Source: Pseudomonadales bacterium
Lineage (GTDB): Bacteria; Pseudomonadota; Gammaproteobacteria; Pseudomonadales; Ketobacteraceae
Assembly (NCBI GenBank): GCA_020062665.1
Contig: JAGUVW010000008.1
Coordinates: 124,001-188,000, forward strand
Direction of reading: 5' to 3'
DNA length: 64,000 bases
Shown here: positions 54,116 through 63,423 of the stretch, in pieces
How positions within the stretch are numbered: the stretch's first letter is position 1
How the letters are laid out: every line of letters begins with the position of its first letter
Notes under the pieces: generated by a model
The model's input: the letters and a program-made list of their open reading frames with translations, nothing else
The model's database searches: none
What the model was told of the DNA's origin: nothing
Made by a program: the position numbers and the translations under genes

Positions 54116-54172
54116 AAGAGTCAAATGAATTGACCTTTTGCCATATTTCGTTCTCATTGTCGGGGTGTTGTA

Positions 54173-55201
54173 ATGTCGTTGATTGTGAGGCAATCGCCAG
54201 GGATTTTGCTGTTAACGTGCATATGCTTACTGACCAGTGGCTGCAAGTATGTGTGGGGGGATACTCACACCTACCTGACGGTGTCGCACCCGTCCTCTGG
54301 CCAGGATGTACATCTGAAGATTCAGGTGATGACCCCGCCGGAAGGAGCGCCGACGCTGGAAAACGGGCGTTTTCCCGGCCTGATTTTTGTCCACGGTGGT
54401 GGCTGGGGCAGCGGTTCCCGCTTCGACAATGGCTTCGATACCGAAATCAAAACCGCATCCGAAAGGGGCTATGTGGCCGCCACTATCGACTATCGGCTGG
54501 CCAGCAAGGATGCGTCGGGCAATCCGGTCTTCCCGTGGCCTGCGCAGATACAGGATCTCAAATGTGCAGTGCGTTGGCTGAAGTCCCGCTCCGCGGCATT
54601 CAATCTCGATCCCGACAGCATCACGGTGATGGGGGTTTCCGCCGGTGGTCATCTGGCGGCGATGGCAGCCGAAACGCCGGGCCGGCTCGACCTGGAGGCG
54701 CCCGAGTGCCCGCACGATGGCAGCAGCGATGTCGCCCATGCCGTGGTGTTTTCGGGGGTGGTGGATGTGGAAACCACCTGGAATCTCAGTGGCATGGTGG
54801 CCAGTCAGCTGCTGGGGTTGACGGGCATTAAAGCGTCGACACAGCGTACGTTCGGCGAACTGGCTGTGCCCGTGCAGGACGCCTTGCTGGCGGCTGATCC
54901 CGTGTCCGCCATCGGCCAGTCGGTGTCGCCGGTGCTGCTGGTGCATCCCCGCAATGATTTTCTGGTGCCGGTCGGTAATGCCCGGGTCTATTTTCAAACG
55001 CTGGTGGAGCAGGGGCGTCCGGCCTGCCTGCTCACGCTGGATCGGGGTGGTCACTTCACCGGGCCGGATGGCACCGATGCCAGCCGTTTCGCCCGCCAGC
55101 AGATGTATGTCTGGCTGGATCAGCAGCGCAATGGCAGCAACGGAAATGCCCTCTGCGAACCCTCCACCAATGTGGAATTCGCGCTGACAGTGCCGTACTG
55201 A
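54173..55201 (+). CDS. Lipoprotein esterase/lipase of the hormone-sensitive lipase family
   Basis: Exported alpha/beta hydrolase anchored by a lipid. The signal peptide ends in the lipobox LLTSGC (Cys24). The oxyanion-hole motif is VHGGGWG, the nucleophile Ser156 lies in GVSAGGHLA, the acid in HPRNDFLVPVG and the histidine in RGGHFTGPDG, which together define family IV (HSL) esterases. Length 342 residues. The start has only a weak ribosome-binding site. It would cleave esters at the cell envelope; substrate unknown. Confidence 0.88.
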   Translation: MSLIVRQSPGILLLTCICLLTSGCKYVWGDTHTYLTVSHPSSGQDVHLKIQVMTPPEGAPTLENGRFPGLIFVHGGGWGSGSRFDNGFDTEIKTASERGYVAATIDYRLASKDASGNPVFPWPAQIQDLKCAVRWLKSRSAAFNLDPDSITVMGVSAGGHLAAMAAETPGRLDLEAPECPHDGSSDVAHAVVFSGVVDVETTWNLSGMVASQLLGLTGIKASTQRTFGELAVPVQDALLAADPVSAIGQSVSPVLLVHPRNDFLVPVGNARVYFQTLVEQGRPACLLTLDRGGHFTGPDGTDASRFARQQMYVWLDQQRNGSNGNALCEPSTNVEFALTVPY

Positions 55202-55224
55202 CAGCAGAAGCTGGCAGTTGCGGG

Positions 55225-55253
55225 TTTAAGGCCGCTCCCGCCTTCTCTATAAT
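55225..55253 (+). promoter_or_regulatory. rnd: Promoter of rnd
   Basis: A perfect TATAAT (55248-55253) with TTTAAG at 17-base spacing (55225-55230). The -10 is only seven bases before the first TTG (55261), so this TTG would be at or before the transcription start. That favours TTG 55288 as the real start of rnd. Confidence 0.5.
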
Positions 55254-55287
55254 CACGCGCTTGTCTGACAAACTGGATGAGCGCATT

Positions 55288-56409
55288 TTGATACCCCAAC
55301 CTGTCCACTGGATCGACCACGTTTCCCAACTGCCCGCCCTGTGCCAGCAGTTGCAATCCCAGCCGCTGCTGGCGGTGGACACGGAGTTTGTTCGCACCAA
55401 CACCTTCTATCCCATTCCCGGCCTGATCCAGATCGCCACGCCCACGGACATCTGGCTGGTAGATCCGGTGAGAATCCCCCGCGACGACCTGCAGTCCCTG
55501 GGTGAATGCCTGTTCGCCGCCGACAAGACCCTGCTGATGCACAGCGGCGGCGAGGATCTGGAACTGTTCCAGCGCTTGTGGAGTGGCCTGCCTTCGCACC
55601 TGTACGACACCCAGATTGCCGCCAGCCTGGTGGGTTTCGATCGCCAGACCGGCCTGCAGCGCCTGCTCAAGGAATCCCTCGACATCGATCTGGGCAAGGA
55701 GGAAACCCGCTCCGACTGGACCAAGCGGCCGCTGACCGAATCCCAGATTCACTACGCGGCGGAAGACGTGCGGCATCTGTTCCGCCTGAAAGCGCTGCTG
55801 GATGACCGGCTGACGACCCTGAACCGGCAGGCATGGTGTCAGGAGGAATGTGCCCACCTGCTGGACAAATATCGTAACAAGACCCCGGACGATCAGCTGT
55901 ACCTGGGTTTCTCCTCCGCAGCCCGTTTCAAGCCGGAGCAGCAGGCCGCACTCCAGCATTTGGTGGCCTGGCGCGAGGATCAGGCCCGGCGCCGCGACAT
56001 TCCCCGCACCTTCATCGCCAAGGATGCCGTGCTTTATGGCCTGGTGGAAAAGCAGCCCCGCTATCGGGGGGCGCTGGAGGATCTGGGCCTGCAGGGTGGC
56101 CAGATCCGGCGCTGGGGCGACGAACTGATCAAACAATTGCAGATCGGGCTGGAAAAGGGCAATCCCAGTCAGCTGATTCCGGAGCCGCTCAGCAAGCGCC
56201 AGCAGAGTCTGTACAAGGAGTTGCGGGATGTGGTGGCGGCCCTGGCGACGGAACTGGCGCTGCCGCCGGAAGTGCTGGCCAGCAAGGCCCAGCTCAGCGA
56301 TTACCTGCTGCGTCTGCTGCAAGGGCAGGATGGCGGGGCAGTGTTCAGTGGCTGGCGCGGTCAGATTCTGCTGCCCCGGTTGCAATCCCACCGCTTATCC
56401 AGTCAGTAA
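55288..56409 (+). CDS. rnd: Ribonuclease D
   Basis: 3'-5' exoribonuclease in tRNA 3' maturation. The DEDDy motifs are visible: LAVDTEFVR, HSGGEDLELF, YDTQIAASLVG and HYAAEDVRHLF, followed by HRDC domains. No ATG exists near the N-terminus. TTG 55288 has GGATGAG six bases upstream and follows the TATAAT by a normal distance; TTG 55261 (nine residues longer) is the alternative. E. coli rnd also starts with UUG, which limits its translation (recalled knowledge). Length 373 residues (375 in E. coli). Confidence 0.93.
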   Translation: MIPQPVHWIDHVSQLPALCQQLQSQPLLAVDTEFVRTNTFYPIPGLIQIATPTDIWLVDPVRIPRDDLQSLGECLFAADKTLLMHSGGEDLELFQRLWSGLPSHLYDTQIAASLVGFDRQTGLQRLLKESLDIDLGKEETRSDWTKRPLTESQIHYAAEDVRHLFRLKALLDDRLTTLNRQAWCQEECAHLLDKYRNKTPDDQLYLGFSSAARFKPEQQAALQHLVAWREDQARRRDIPRTFIAKDAVLYGLVEKQPRYRGALEDLGLQGGQIRRWGDELIKQLQIGLEKGNPSQLIPEPLSKRQQSLYKELRDVVAALATELALPPEVLASKAQLSDYLLRLLQGQDGGAVFSGWRGQILLPRLQSHRLSSQ

Positions 56410-56433
56410 CTCATCAATAGGACATTTCGCCCG

Positions 56434-56694
56434 ATGACTTCCAGCAAACTGCAGTGCTCCGTTTATCGCAGCCCGAAAAAGGAAGGTATGTACCTGTACG
56501 TGCCGAAGGAAAAGCCCTTCGAGCGGGTGCCCGAAACCCTGCTGCAAACCTTTGGTACGCCTGGCCATGTGATGGATCTGGAGCTGACGCCGGAACGCAA
56601 GCTGGCGCGGGCCAGTGCGCCGGATGTGATCAACGGTATTCTGCAGAACGGCTACTATTTGCAGATGCCGCCCCTGGATCAGCCGCGCCACTGA
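56434..56694 (+). CDS. ycgL: YcgL-domain protein
   Basis: Small conserved gammaproteobacterial protein (86 residues). The N-terminal segment CSVYRSPKKEGMYLYVPK and the later LELTPERKLARA are family marks. Its place directly behind rnd and before ycgN is conserved in Pseudomonas. The function is unknown. Confidence 0.92.
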   Translation: MTSSKLQCSVYRSPKKEGMYLYVPKEKPFERVPETLLQTFGTPGHVMDLELTPERKLARASAPDVINGILQNGYYLQMPPLDQPRH

Positions 56695-57144
56695 ATGATG
56701 GAATCCCGGTTCTGGGAACACAAAACCCTGCAGCAGATGAACCGCGCGGAGTGGGAAGCCCTCTGCGATGGTTGTGGCCGCTGCTGCCTGCAGAAACTGG
56801 AAGACGCAGACACCGGCGAGGTGCATTACACCGCTCTGGCCTGTCATCTGCTGGATCTGCAGGCCTGCCGCTGTCAGGACTATCCCAACCGTCTGAGCCG
56901 GGTGCCGGATTGTTTGCAGTTGAACGCGGATAATGTCTCCACGATCACCTGGCTGCCCCGCAGCTGCGCCTACCGCCGGCTGGCCGAGGGCCGGGGGCTG
57001 CCACGCTGGCATCCGCTGGTGTCCGGCGATCCGGAGTCCGTGCACCGGGCCGGCATTTCCGTGCGGGGACGTGCGATTGCGTTAACGGACGTGGCGGAAG
57101 AAGACTGGGAAGATCACATCATTCAATGGCGTGAGTTGCGCTAG
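56695..57144 (+). CDS. ycgN: YcgN-family cysteine cluster protein (UPF0260)
   Basis: Cysteine-rich protein: CDGCGRCC near residue 24, then [14 protein letters not shown] and VPDC, and SCAYR in the C-terminal half. The pattern suggests an iron-sulfur cluster or zinc. It starts immediately after the ycgL stop, so the two are translated together. The 149 residues match the family (153 in E. coli). Function not established. Confidence 0.92.
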   Translation: MMESRFWEHKTLQQMNRAEWEALCDGCGRCCLQKLEDADTGEVHYTALACHLLDLQACRCQDYPNRLSRVPDCLQLNADNVSTITWLPRSCAYRRLAEGRGLPRWHPLVSGDPESVHRAGISVRGRAIALTDVAEEDWEDHIIQWRELR

Positions 57145-57213
57145 CGCCCGGAATCGGGTTTGATGCCGCACGCTGTCCACCCGCGAACTTCCACCTTTGA
57201 CACAGGAACCACC

Positions 57214-57570
57214 ATGCTGGAACAGAACGAATATCTCGTCACCTGGAGCGTCTATATCCTGGCCGTGTTGGGGGTGATGCTGGTGTGGTGGGCTATGACC
57301 CGGCCGTTGCCCTGGCTGTGGCTCAAGCAGCCCTTGCGCCTGCTGCTCACTGCCGTTCTGCTGGTACCGGCGCCGGTGGCTGTCGACCGGCCCGAACTGG
57401 CGCCGGCCTTCTTCGTCTACCTGTTAGAACTGTTTGTGGTGAAAGAAGGCGACCCAGGCCGCGCCGCCCTCTATCTGGTCTATGGTCTGGGCCTGGGTGT
57501 CATCGTCGTTCTGATCGACGCGGCGATCCGCACCCTGTTCCGCCATACCCGTCGCAATCAGCTGACCTGA
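57214..57570 (+). CDS. Small inner-membrane protein of unknown function
   Basis: Three to four membrane helices can be seen in 118 residues: SVYILAVLGVMLVWWAM, LLLTAVLLVPAPVAV, APAFFVYLLELFVV and LYLVYGLGLGVIVVLIDAAI. ATG 57214 with AGGAA upstream is preferred over the earlier ATG at 57160. No family is recognised. It lies between ycgN and the von Willebrand gene and may belong to the latter's membrane complex. Confidence 0.7.
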   Translation: MLEQNEYLVTWSVYILAVLGVMLVWWAMTRPLPWLWLKQPLRLLLTAVLLVPAPVAVDRPELAPAFFVYLLELFVVKEGDPGRAALYLVYGLGLGVIVVLIDAAIRTLFRHTRRNQLT

Positions 57571-57647
57571 AAGGGCATTTTCCGGGCAATCACTGGCAAA
57601 ACTGCTATAACTAAACAGTGTTGGTTTTAGCTTCGCCAGGAGATGTC

Positions 57648-60146
57648 GTGCCCGGATTTTCCATCAAACTGCCACCCTTGCCGGGTTTGCTCTGGATCAT
57701 CGCGCTGTGGGCGCTGTTCTACGGCGGTTCAGACCTGTTTGCCCAAACCCCGACTGCCAAGCCGGACACCCGGGTGGTCATCGACATCTCGGGCAGCATG
57801 AAGAAAACCGATCCGCAAAACCTGCGGGTGCCTGCCACCAAGCTGCTGATCAATCTGGCGAAGGATGACAGCCGCTTCGGCGTGTGGAGTTTCGGTCAGC
57901 AGGTCAATAATCTGGTGCCCGTCGCACCTGTGTCTGCCGAGTGGAAAAAATCCGCCTCCCGCGCTGCCGACGCCATCCATTCCCGCGGTCTGTTCACTCA
58001 CATTGGTTCCGCGCTGGAAGCCGCTGCGATGGGCCAGACCCAACCCGATCCCGCCTGGGATCGCACCATCGTGCTGCTGTCCGACGGCATGGTAGACATC
58101 TCGAAAGATCCGGCAGTGAATGCGACGGAAAAGGCCCGCGTGCTGGACACCGTGGTGCCGAAACTGCGGGCAGCGGGATTTCGCATTCATGCGGTGGCGC
58201 TGTCCGAACAGGCAGATCTGGAATTCCTCAAAACCCTCGCCTTGCAGACCCAGGGCACCTACACGCTGGTGCGCACCGCCGACGATCTGATGAAGGCGTT
58301 CGTCGCCACGTCCGACAAGGTCAATCTGCCGGAACAGGTTCCGCTGGAAGGCGATCAGTTTTCCATTGATGAATCCGTCAAGGAATTCACTGCGCTGATC
58401 TTCCGCAAGCCCGGCGCCAAGGACGCACGTCTGAAAGCGCCGGATGGCGAGGAATACAGTCTGGCCAAAGGCAGCCGCAATGTGAGCTGGTTTGCCGACA
58501 AGCAATACGATCTGGTGACGGTCTACAACCCGGTGCCGGGCCGCTGGCGAGTGCTGGCAGAGCTGGATCCGTCCAGCCGCGTCACCGTGGTGTCGGATCT
58601 GCAGCTGGAAATGCAGGGCCTGCCCGACAACGTGCTGGAAGGCGAAAAGGTCACCATGACGATGTTCCTTGCCGAGCGCGGGCGTGCCGTCGCCAATCCG
58701 CAGTTTCTGGAGCTGATGGATATCACCTTCAGTCAGGAAACGGACAAGGGTGAAAAATTCGAAGGCAAGCTGTCCCACGACAGTGAAGGCAAACCGCGGG
58801 TGCCGGAGGATGGCATCTACAGCGCCAAGCTGGGGCGCACCCTGGTGGAAGGCGAACATACTTTCAGCGTGCTGGTGGATGGCAAAACCTTCAAACGCAA
58901 GAAGCTGCACAAGATGGCGGTGTATCGCGACGTGCTGGACGTGCGCACGGATTATCGCGACGAAAACGGTCAGGTCATCCAGTTTCTGGTGGCGGAGCCG
59001 CGGCCCGGCCTGGCTGATCCGGAAAAGCTGGAGCTGATTGCCCAGGTGCAGGATCCCAAAGGCGGCAAAAGCATTCAGACCGCCACGCTGCAGGCGGATG
59101 GACGCTGGAAATTCGAAGTGCCGCCGCTTGCAGGCCTGGGCAACTACGATCTGCTGATCAAGGTGAAGGGCGTGGCGTCGGACAACACGCCGTTCGAACG
59201 GGTGCAGGGGCCTTATTCGGTGGATTACACCCCGCTCACCGGCATGCCGGCGACTTCCCCGCAGACCGCAGCGGTGGATACCGCCACGCCGCCGGTCACC
59301 TTCGATGCCAGTGCCCTGGATATTCCCAGTCTCGATGTGGAAGAGCTGCCGCCAGACGACATGCCACCCCTGGATGAACCCGAGCCTGTTGTGGCCGAAT
59401 CGGTGGTGCCGGAGCCAGAGGTTGAAGCCGCGCCCGCACCGGACATTGCCAGCGCCGACGAGAGTACAACGGGCGAAACCGGCGAAACCAGCTGGCTGTT
59501 GCTGGCGTCGCTGTTCATTCTCGGCAACGTGGCGATCGTCGGCGTGGGCGTCTATTTCTACATCCGCTTCCTGCGCAAGACCGACGCCGAGCAGGCCCGT
59601 GTGGTGGATGAAATCGCCGCGCTCAAGCAGAAACAGAAAGCCGAAAAATCCGCCGCAGGTGTTGCATCTGCCGCAGTGGCTGTCGCGCCGGAACTGGACA
59701 TGGCGGTGGAAGAAATTCCCGACGAAGCCACTGTCATGCGCACTGGCGACACCGACGCAAACCCCGTGTCAGCGCCAGCCGTTGCCGAGGAATTCACTCC
59801 GCCACCCGTTGTTGCGAAAGCGCCACCGCCACCACCTGCGCGTGAAGATACCTACGTCAACACCGCTGCCCCGCTGGAGCTGGATGATGACGGCATGGTG
59901 GAGATGGATGAATTCGAAGACGAGTTCGAGGATGACCTGCAGGAAGAGTCCGCGAGCCTCGATGACCTGGACATGATGCTCAGCGAACAGGAAGGTACCA
60001 GCGATACCGAACTCAACCAGACCATCGATGCCATGCTGGAGCAACCCACGGTGTTTCCGGACAAGAAAAAAGTTGCCAATGACAGTGCCGCGTCCCGTTT
60101 TGCCGACGACGAGTTCATGTTGGATAATCCGGACAACAAAGCCTGA
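57648..60146 (+). CDS. Von Willebrand factor A-domain membrane protein with acidic cytoplasmic tail
   Basis: An N-terminal signal/anchor helix (LPGLLWIIALWALFYGGSDLF) is followed by a periplasmic VWA domain with an intact MIDAS (DISGSMKKTD). Further beta domains run to about residue 540, a Pro/Glu-rich spacer to 610, one membrane helix (about 616-640, WLLLASLFILGNVAIVGVGVYF), and a highly acidic cytoplasmic tail of about 190 residues. GTG 57648 is chosen over GTG 57618 because AGGAG lies five bases before it. Length 832 residues. The pattern resembles the TIGR03503 group of uncharacterised proteins (low confidence). It may be an adhesion or envelope-sensing complex; no partner is known. Confidence 0.8.
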   Translation: MPGFSIKLPPLPGLLWIIALWALFYGGSDLFAQTPTAKPDTRVVIDISGSMKKTDPQNLRVPATKLLINLAKDDSRFGVWSFGQQVNNLVPVAPVSAEWKKSASRAADAIHSRGLFTHIGSALEAAAMGQTQPDPAWDRTIVLLSDGMVDISKDPAVNATEKARVLDTVVPKLRAAGFRIHAVALSEQADLEFLKTLALQTQGTYTLVRTADDLMKAFVATSDKVNLPEQVPLEGDQFSIDESVKEFTALIFRKPGAKDARLKAPDGEEYSLAKGSRNVSWFADKQYDLVTVYNPVPGRWRVLAELDPSSRVTVVSDLQLEMQGLPDNVLEGEKVTMTMFLAERGRAVANPQFLELMDITFSQETDKGEKFEGKLSHDSEGKPRVPEDGIYSAKLGRTLVEGEHTFSVLVDGKTFKRKKLHKMAVYRDVLDVRTDYRDENGQVIQFLVAEPRPGLADPEKLELIAQVQDPKGGKSIQTATLQADGRWKFEVPPLAGLGNYDLLIKVKGVASDNTPFERVQGPYSVDYTPLTGMPATSPQTAAVDTATPPVTFDASALDIPSLDVEELPPDDMPPLDEPEPVVAESVVPEPEVEAAPAPDIASADESTTGETGETSWLLLASLFILGNVAIVGVGVYFYIRFLRKTDAEQARVVDEIAALKQKQKAEKSAAGVASAAVAVAPELDMAVEEIPDEATVMRTGDTDANPVSAPAVAEEFTPPPVVAKAPPPPPAREDTYVNTAAPLELDDDGMVEMDEFEDEFEDDLQEESASLDDLDMMLSEQEGTSDTELNQTIDAMLEQPTVFPDKKKVANDSAASRFADDEFMLDNPDNKA

Positions 60147-60176
60147 ACGGCATCGTGGGGAAGTGGGGAGTACTGC

Positions 60177-60629
60177 ATGGCTGACTGTATTTTTTGTGCG
60201 ATCGAGCGGGGCGCCGGCGAGGCGAGCCTGGTATATCAGGACGAATCCTGTCTGGCATTCATGGATCTGTTCCCGGTGCGCGAGGGCCATGTGCTGGTGA
60301 TTCCGCGCCGGCATGCGGTGTTCATCGGTGAACTGGATGCTGCCACCCGGAGCCATCTGTTCGAAGTGGGCAATGCAGTGGTCAACGCACAAAAGGCAGC
60401 GGGATTGCCCTGCGACGGGAATAATCTGTATCTGAATGACGGCCCCGCGGCGAACCAGCATGTGCCTCACGTGCATCTGCATGTGCTGCCACGGCAGCAG
60501 GGCGATCTGCTCAAAACCGTCTTTACGTTTTCCACCCGCTTTGTGAATTATTTTGGTCAGGCTGCGCATCGGCGTCGCCTGGATGAACTGGCGCAGCGGA
60601 TCGCGCAACATATGCCGCAACAGGTATGA
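60177..60629 (+). CDS. HIT-family nucleotide hydrolase/transferase
   Basis: Histidine-triad protein with the motif HVHLHVL at residues 98-104, where His100 would be the nucleophile; Hint-like CIFCAIERG at the N-terminus. Length 150 residues, somewhat longer than the 110-120 of Hint proteins, with a C-terminal helix. The substrate is a nucleotide phosphoramidate or adenylate by family analogy. It is followed six bases later by the amidotransferase gene. Confidence 0.92.
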   Translation: MADCIFCAIERGAGEASLVYQDESCLAFMDLFPVREGHVLVIPRRHAVFIGELDAATRSHLFEVGNAVVNAQKAAGLPCDGNNLYLNDGPAANQHVPHVHLHVLPRQQGDLLKTVFTFSTRFVNYFGQAAHRRRLDELAQRIAQHMPQQV

Positions 60630-60635
60630 GATTGT

Positions 60636-61454
60636 ATGTGTGAATTATTGGGCATGAGCGCGAATGTGCCCACGGACATCTGCTTCAGTTTTGCCGGCCT
60701 GATCCGTCGTGGGGGTGAAATCGGCCCGCACAAGGACGGCTGGGGCATCGCCTTTTTCGTAGGCAAGGGCATGCGGGAATTCAAGGACACCGACGCCAGT
60801 GCAACGTCGGAAATCGCGCGCTTCGTCAAGAACTACCCGATCAAGAGCCACATCGTCATCAGCCACATCCGCAAGGCGAACAGCGGGCGCATTGCGCTGG
60901 AAAATACGCATCCCTTCAGCCGGGAAATGTGGGGCTATCCCTGGGTGTATGCGCACAACGGACAGCTCAAAGGCGTGAAGAAAAAGCCGCTCGATCATTT
61001 CCAGCCGGTGGGCACCACTGACAGCGAACACGCCTTGTGTTACATCCTTAATCACCTGCGCGTGACATTCCCCACGTACCCGAAGAACCGGGCGGCGCTG
61101 TTTCGCAAGATTCATGAGCTGTGTGAGGAGTTGCGACAGCTGGGCGTGTTCAACATCCTGTTCAGCGACTCGCGCTATCTGTATTGCTACTGCACCACCA
61201 AATTGTGCTGGATCACCCGACGCAGCCCGTTCGGCATTGCCCATCTGTGCGACCGGGAAGTGGCAGTGAATTTCAGCGACGAAACCACACCCAACGATAT
61301 CGTGACGGTCGTGGCAACGGCTCCCCTCACCGACAACGAGCCATGGCAACCCATGCAGGCCGGCGAACTGCTGGTGTTCCAGCACGGTCAGGTGGCCTGC
61401 CGGATGTTGCCCCGCACGGCGGAACGCCAGCATGCATCCCGACGTCACGCCTGA
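60636..61454 (+). CDS. Class II glutamine amidotransferase (YafJ/EgtC-like)
   Basis: N-terminal nucleophile hydrolase fold with catalytic Cys2 (MCELLGMSAN). Glutamine-site residues lie in SHIRKANSG, with THPF and AHNGQLKG further on. The 272 residues are the size of E. coli YafJ (255). No synthetase domain is attached, so the amide acceptor is unknown. It overlaps the DUF1631 gene by 23 bases. Confidence 0.9.
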   Translation: MCELLGMSANVPTDICFSFAGLIRRGGEIGPHKDGWGIAFFVGKGMREFKDTDASATSEIARFVKNYPIKSHIVISHIRKANSGRIALENTHPFSREMWGYPWVYAHNGQLKGVKKKPLDHFQPVGTTDSEHALCYILNHLRVTFPTYPKNRAALFRKIHELCEELRQLGVFNILFSDSRYLYCYCTTKLCWITRRSPFGIAHLCDREVAVNFSDETTPNDIVTVVATAPLTDNEPWQPMQAGELLVFQHGQVACRMLPRTAERQHASRRHA

Positions 61455-63402
61455 ATCCGGCGATTCCCAACCCCTGCGCATCGGCGCCCGCGTCGTGGTG
61501 GAGTTGTTGCGGCTGAAAGCAGATCCGCCCGACACCACCAAGCTGATTCTGGCCGACGCCCGCAGCAAGAATGCGCTGGCGGTGCTGCGTGACCGGATGC
61601 TCGCCCTGCAGCAGAATCTGCCGTTCCCTGCCGGCACGCCCAGTGTGGCCAGCGCCCTGGATGAAGCCTGTCGCGATCTGCAGATTCCGCTGCCAGTGGC
61701 CAGGCCCGACTGGGGCGGCATCCGTCTGCTCGATCAACTGTTCGATCAATGGCTGCAGCATCAGCAGCTGGATGAACAAGCGCAGCAGTGGCTGGCGTTT
61801 CTGCGTCTACCGGTGATTCGCTACGCCATTCTCGATTATTCGTTTTTCTTCACACCGCAGAATCTGATGCGCCGGTTCCTCAATCAGCTGCATCTGGTGC
61901 TGCTGAGCAGTTCGCAGAAAAGCCGGGCGGTGCTGCGGGAATCGTTGTTGCCGTTACTGCAGCGCATTCACACCGAATTCAAACAGGACATCGGCGCCTG
62001 CAACCGCATCTGCATCGAAGCGCAGACCTGGTTCGCCAGCCACAGCGACAAGGTGGGCCAGATCGAGGAACAGTTGCGCACCCAGGAAATCTCGCTGCGC
62101 AAGGAACAGGTGGCCGAGCCCCGCGTGGTGCGCGAACTGAACCGCATCGCCGGTGGCAAAGTGCTGCCGCGTATGGTGATGGATTTTCTGCACGGTGAAT
62201 GGCGGCGCTCGCTGCTGCTGATTTCCATGCGCGAAGGCGAGGAGGGCTCCACCTGGAAACGCCAGGTGCGCATCACCGAATCGCTGGTGGAACTGGCGCT
62301 GGGCTGCGAAGACGAAAAGGGGCGGGAAAAGTACCGCAGTTTCTATCCCGTGATGATGAAAAACATCAAGACATTGCTGGTGAGCGTCAACGAAGACAGT
62401 GAGGCACTGGAAGAAGCACTCGATCCGCTGGAACTGATTCTGACAGCCCTGCTCAACGGCGCGCGGGCGGATGCGGCAGAAGTGCCGATGTTGCAGGCGA
62501 GCAACGCCCATATAACGGCGGTAGCGGTCAAGCAGGTGGGAACCCGCGCCCTGTCCCGCATCCAGGCGCTGGCGGTGGGGGATTGGGTGCGCATCATGAC
62601 CGCAGACGGTGCCCACGATGTCTTTCGCATCACACTGAAAGCGGCGGACGACGAGCCCTGGGTGCTGGTGAGTCAGAGCGGCAAGACCATCACCAAGAAA
62701 ACTGCTTTTCAACTGGCCCAGGGCCTGGAAGGCGGTGTGCTGGATATCATCGGTCAGGGCCGCTGGTGGGACGATCAACTGGATCAGCAGCTGACACAAC
62801 TGCATGCCCTGTGGCAGGAAGAATTGGCGCGCAGACCGCCGCCGGAACCACCGAAGCCGGCTGTCAAAACACCGGCCATCAAAACGCCCGCAACACCAAC
62901 GACAACCGAACCCGCAACAGATGTTGCCCTTGCCGCGCTCAGCCTGGTATCCCTCGAACAACAGGCGTCCAGCCATCATGGCGCCACCGCAGACACAGCC
63001 TCGCGCACTGAACAGATTCTGCAGAACAGTAACCTGACTCTGGCAGAATCCGAGCCTGCATCATCCGCCGAAGAAGTCGAAGATTTCCTGGCACCCCACG
63101 CCATCAGCGACGAGGAGCGGGAGACCGCACTGCAGGCCATCGACCAGATCCAGGTGGGTGGCTGGATCGTCCAGCAAACCAGCAAGGGCGAAGAGCGCTG
63201 CAAGCTGGCCGTGAGATTGCGCGGGCGCGACAAGTTGATCTTCGTCAACCGCCTGGGTGTAAAAGTGCTGGAGATCGATCGTCAGCCGCTGGCAGAATTG
63301 CTGGCGCGGGGTTTGGTCACTATCGTCGATACCGGGCAGAAATTCGATAACACGCTGGAACGGGTGGTTCGCTCCATCCAGGAAGACCGCAAGCCATCAT
63401 GA
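61432..63402 (+). CDS. DUF1631 family protein
   Basis: Large mostly helical cytosolic protein of unknown function. The DUF1631 core (about residues 110-480) includes NRIAGGKVLPRMVMDFLHGEW and the RYAILDYSFFF stretch. The C-terminal half of the core, VGDWVRIMTADGAHDVFRITLKAADDEPWVLVS, resembles a small beta-barrel of PilZ-like type. A Pro/Thr-rich linker and a second barrel-like tail (RCKLAVRLRGRDKLIFVNRLG) follow. Length 656 residues. It overlaps the amidotransferase gene by 23 bases and is followed by a PilZ gene, so c-di-GMP-related regulation is a reasonable guess, not shown. Confidence 0.85.
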   Translation: MHPDVTPESGDSQPLRIGARVVVELLRLKADPPDTTKLILADARSKNALAVLRDRMLALQQNLPFPAGTPSVASALDEACRDLQIPLPVARPDWGGIRLLDQLFDQWLQHQQLDEQAQQWLAFLRLPVIRYAILDYSFFFTPQNLMRRFLNQLHLVLLSSSQKSRAVLRESLLPLLQRIHTEFKQDIGACNRICIEAQTWFASHSDKVGQIEEQLRTQEISLRKEQVAEPRVVRELNRIAGGKVLPRMVMDFLHGEWRRSLLLISMREGEEGSTWKRQVRITESLVELALGCEDEKGREKYRSFYPVMMKNIKTLLVSVNEDSEALEEALDPLELILTALLNGARADAAEVPMLQASNAHITAVAVKQVGTRALSRIQALAVGDWVRIMTADGAHDVFRITLKAADDEPWVLVSQSGKTITKKTAFQLAQGLEGGVLDIIGQGRWWDDQLDQQLTQLHALWQEELARRPPPEPPKPAVKTPAIKTPATPTTTEPATDVALAALSLVSLEQQASSHHGATADTASRTEQILQNSNLTLAESEPASSAEEVEDFLAPHAISDEERETALQAIDQIQVGGWIVQQTSKGEERCKLAVRLRGRDKLIFVNRLGVKVLEIDRQPLAELLARGLVTIVDTGQKFDNTLERVVRSIQEDRKPS

Positions 63403-63423
63403 TGACGCGCAAAGGACATCACC

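Noticed and set aside
54109-54831. 240-codon plus-strand frame overlapping the esterase gene in another phase
   Set aside because: The esterase frame has a lipobox and full catalytic motifs; this one turns into Gly/Arg/Ser-rich noise.
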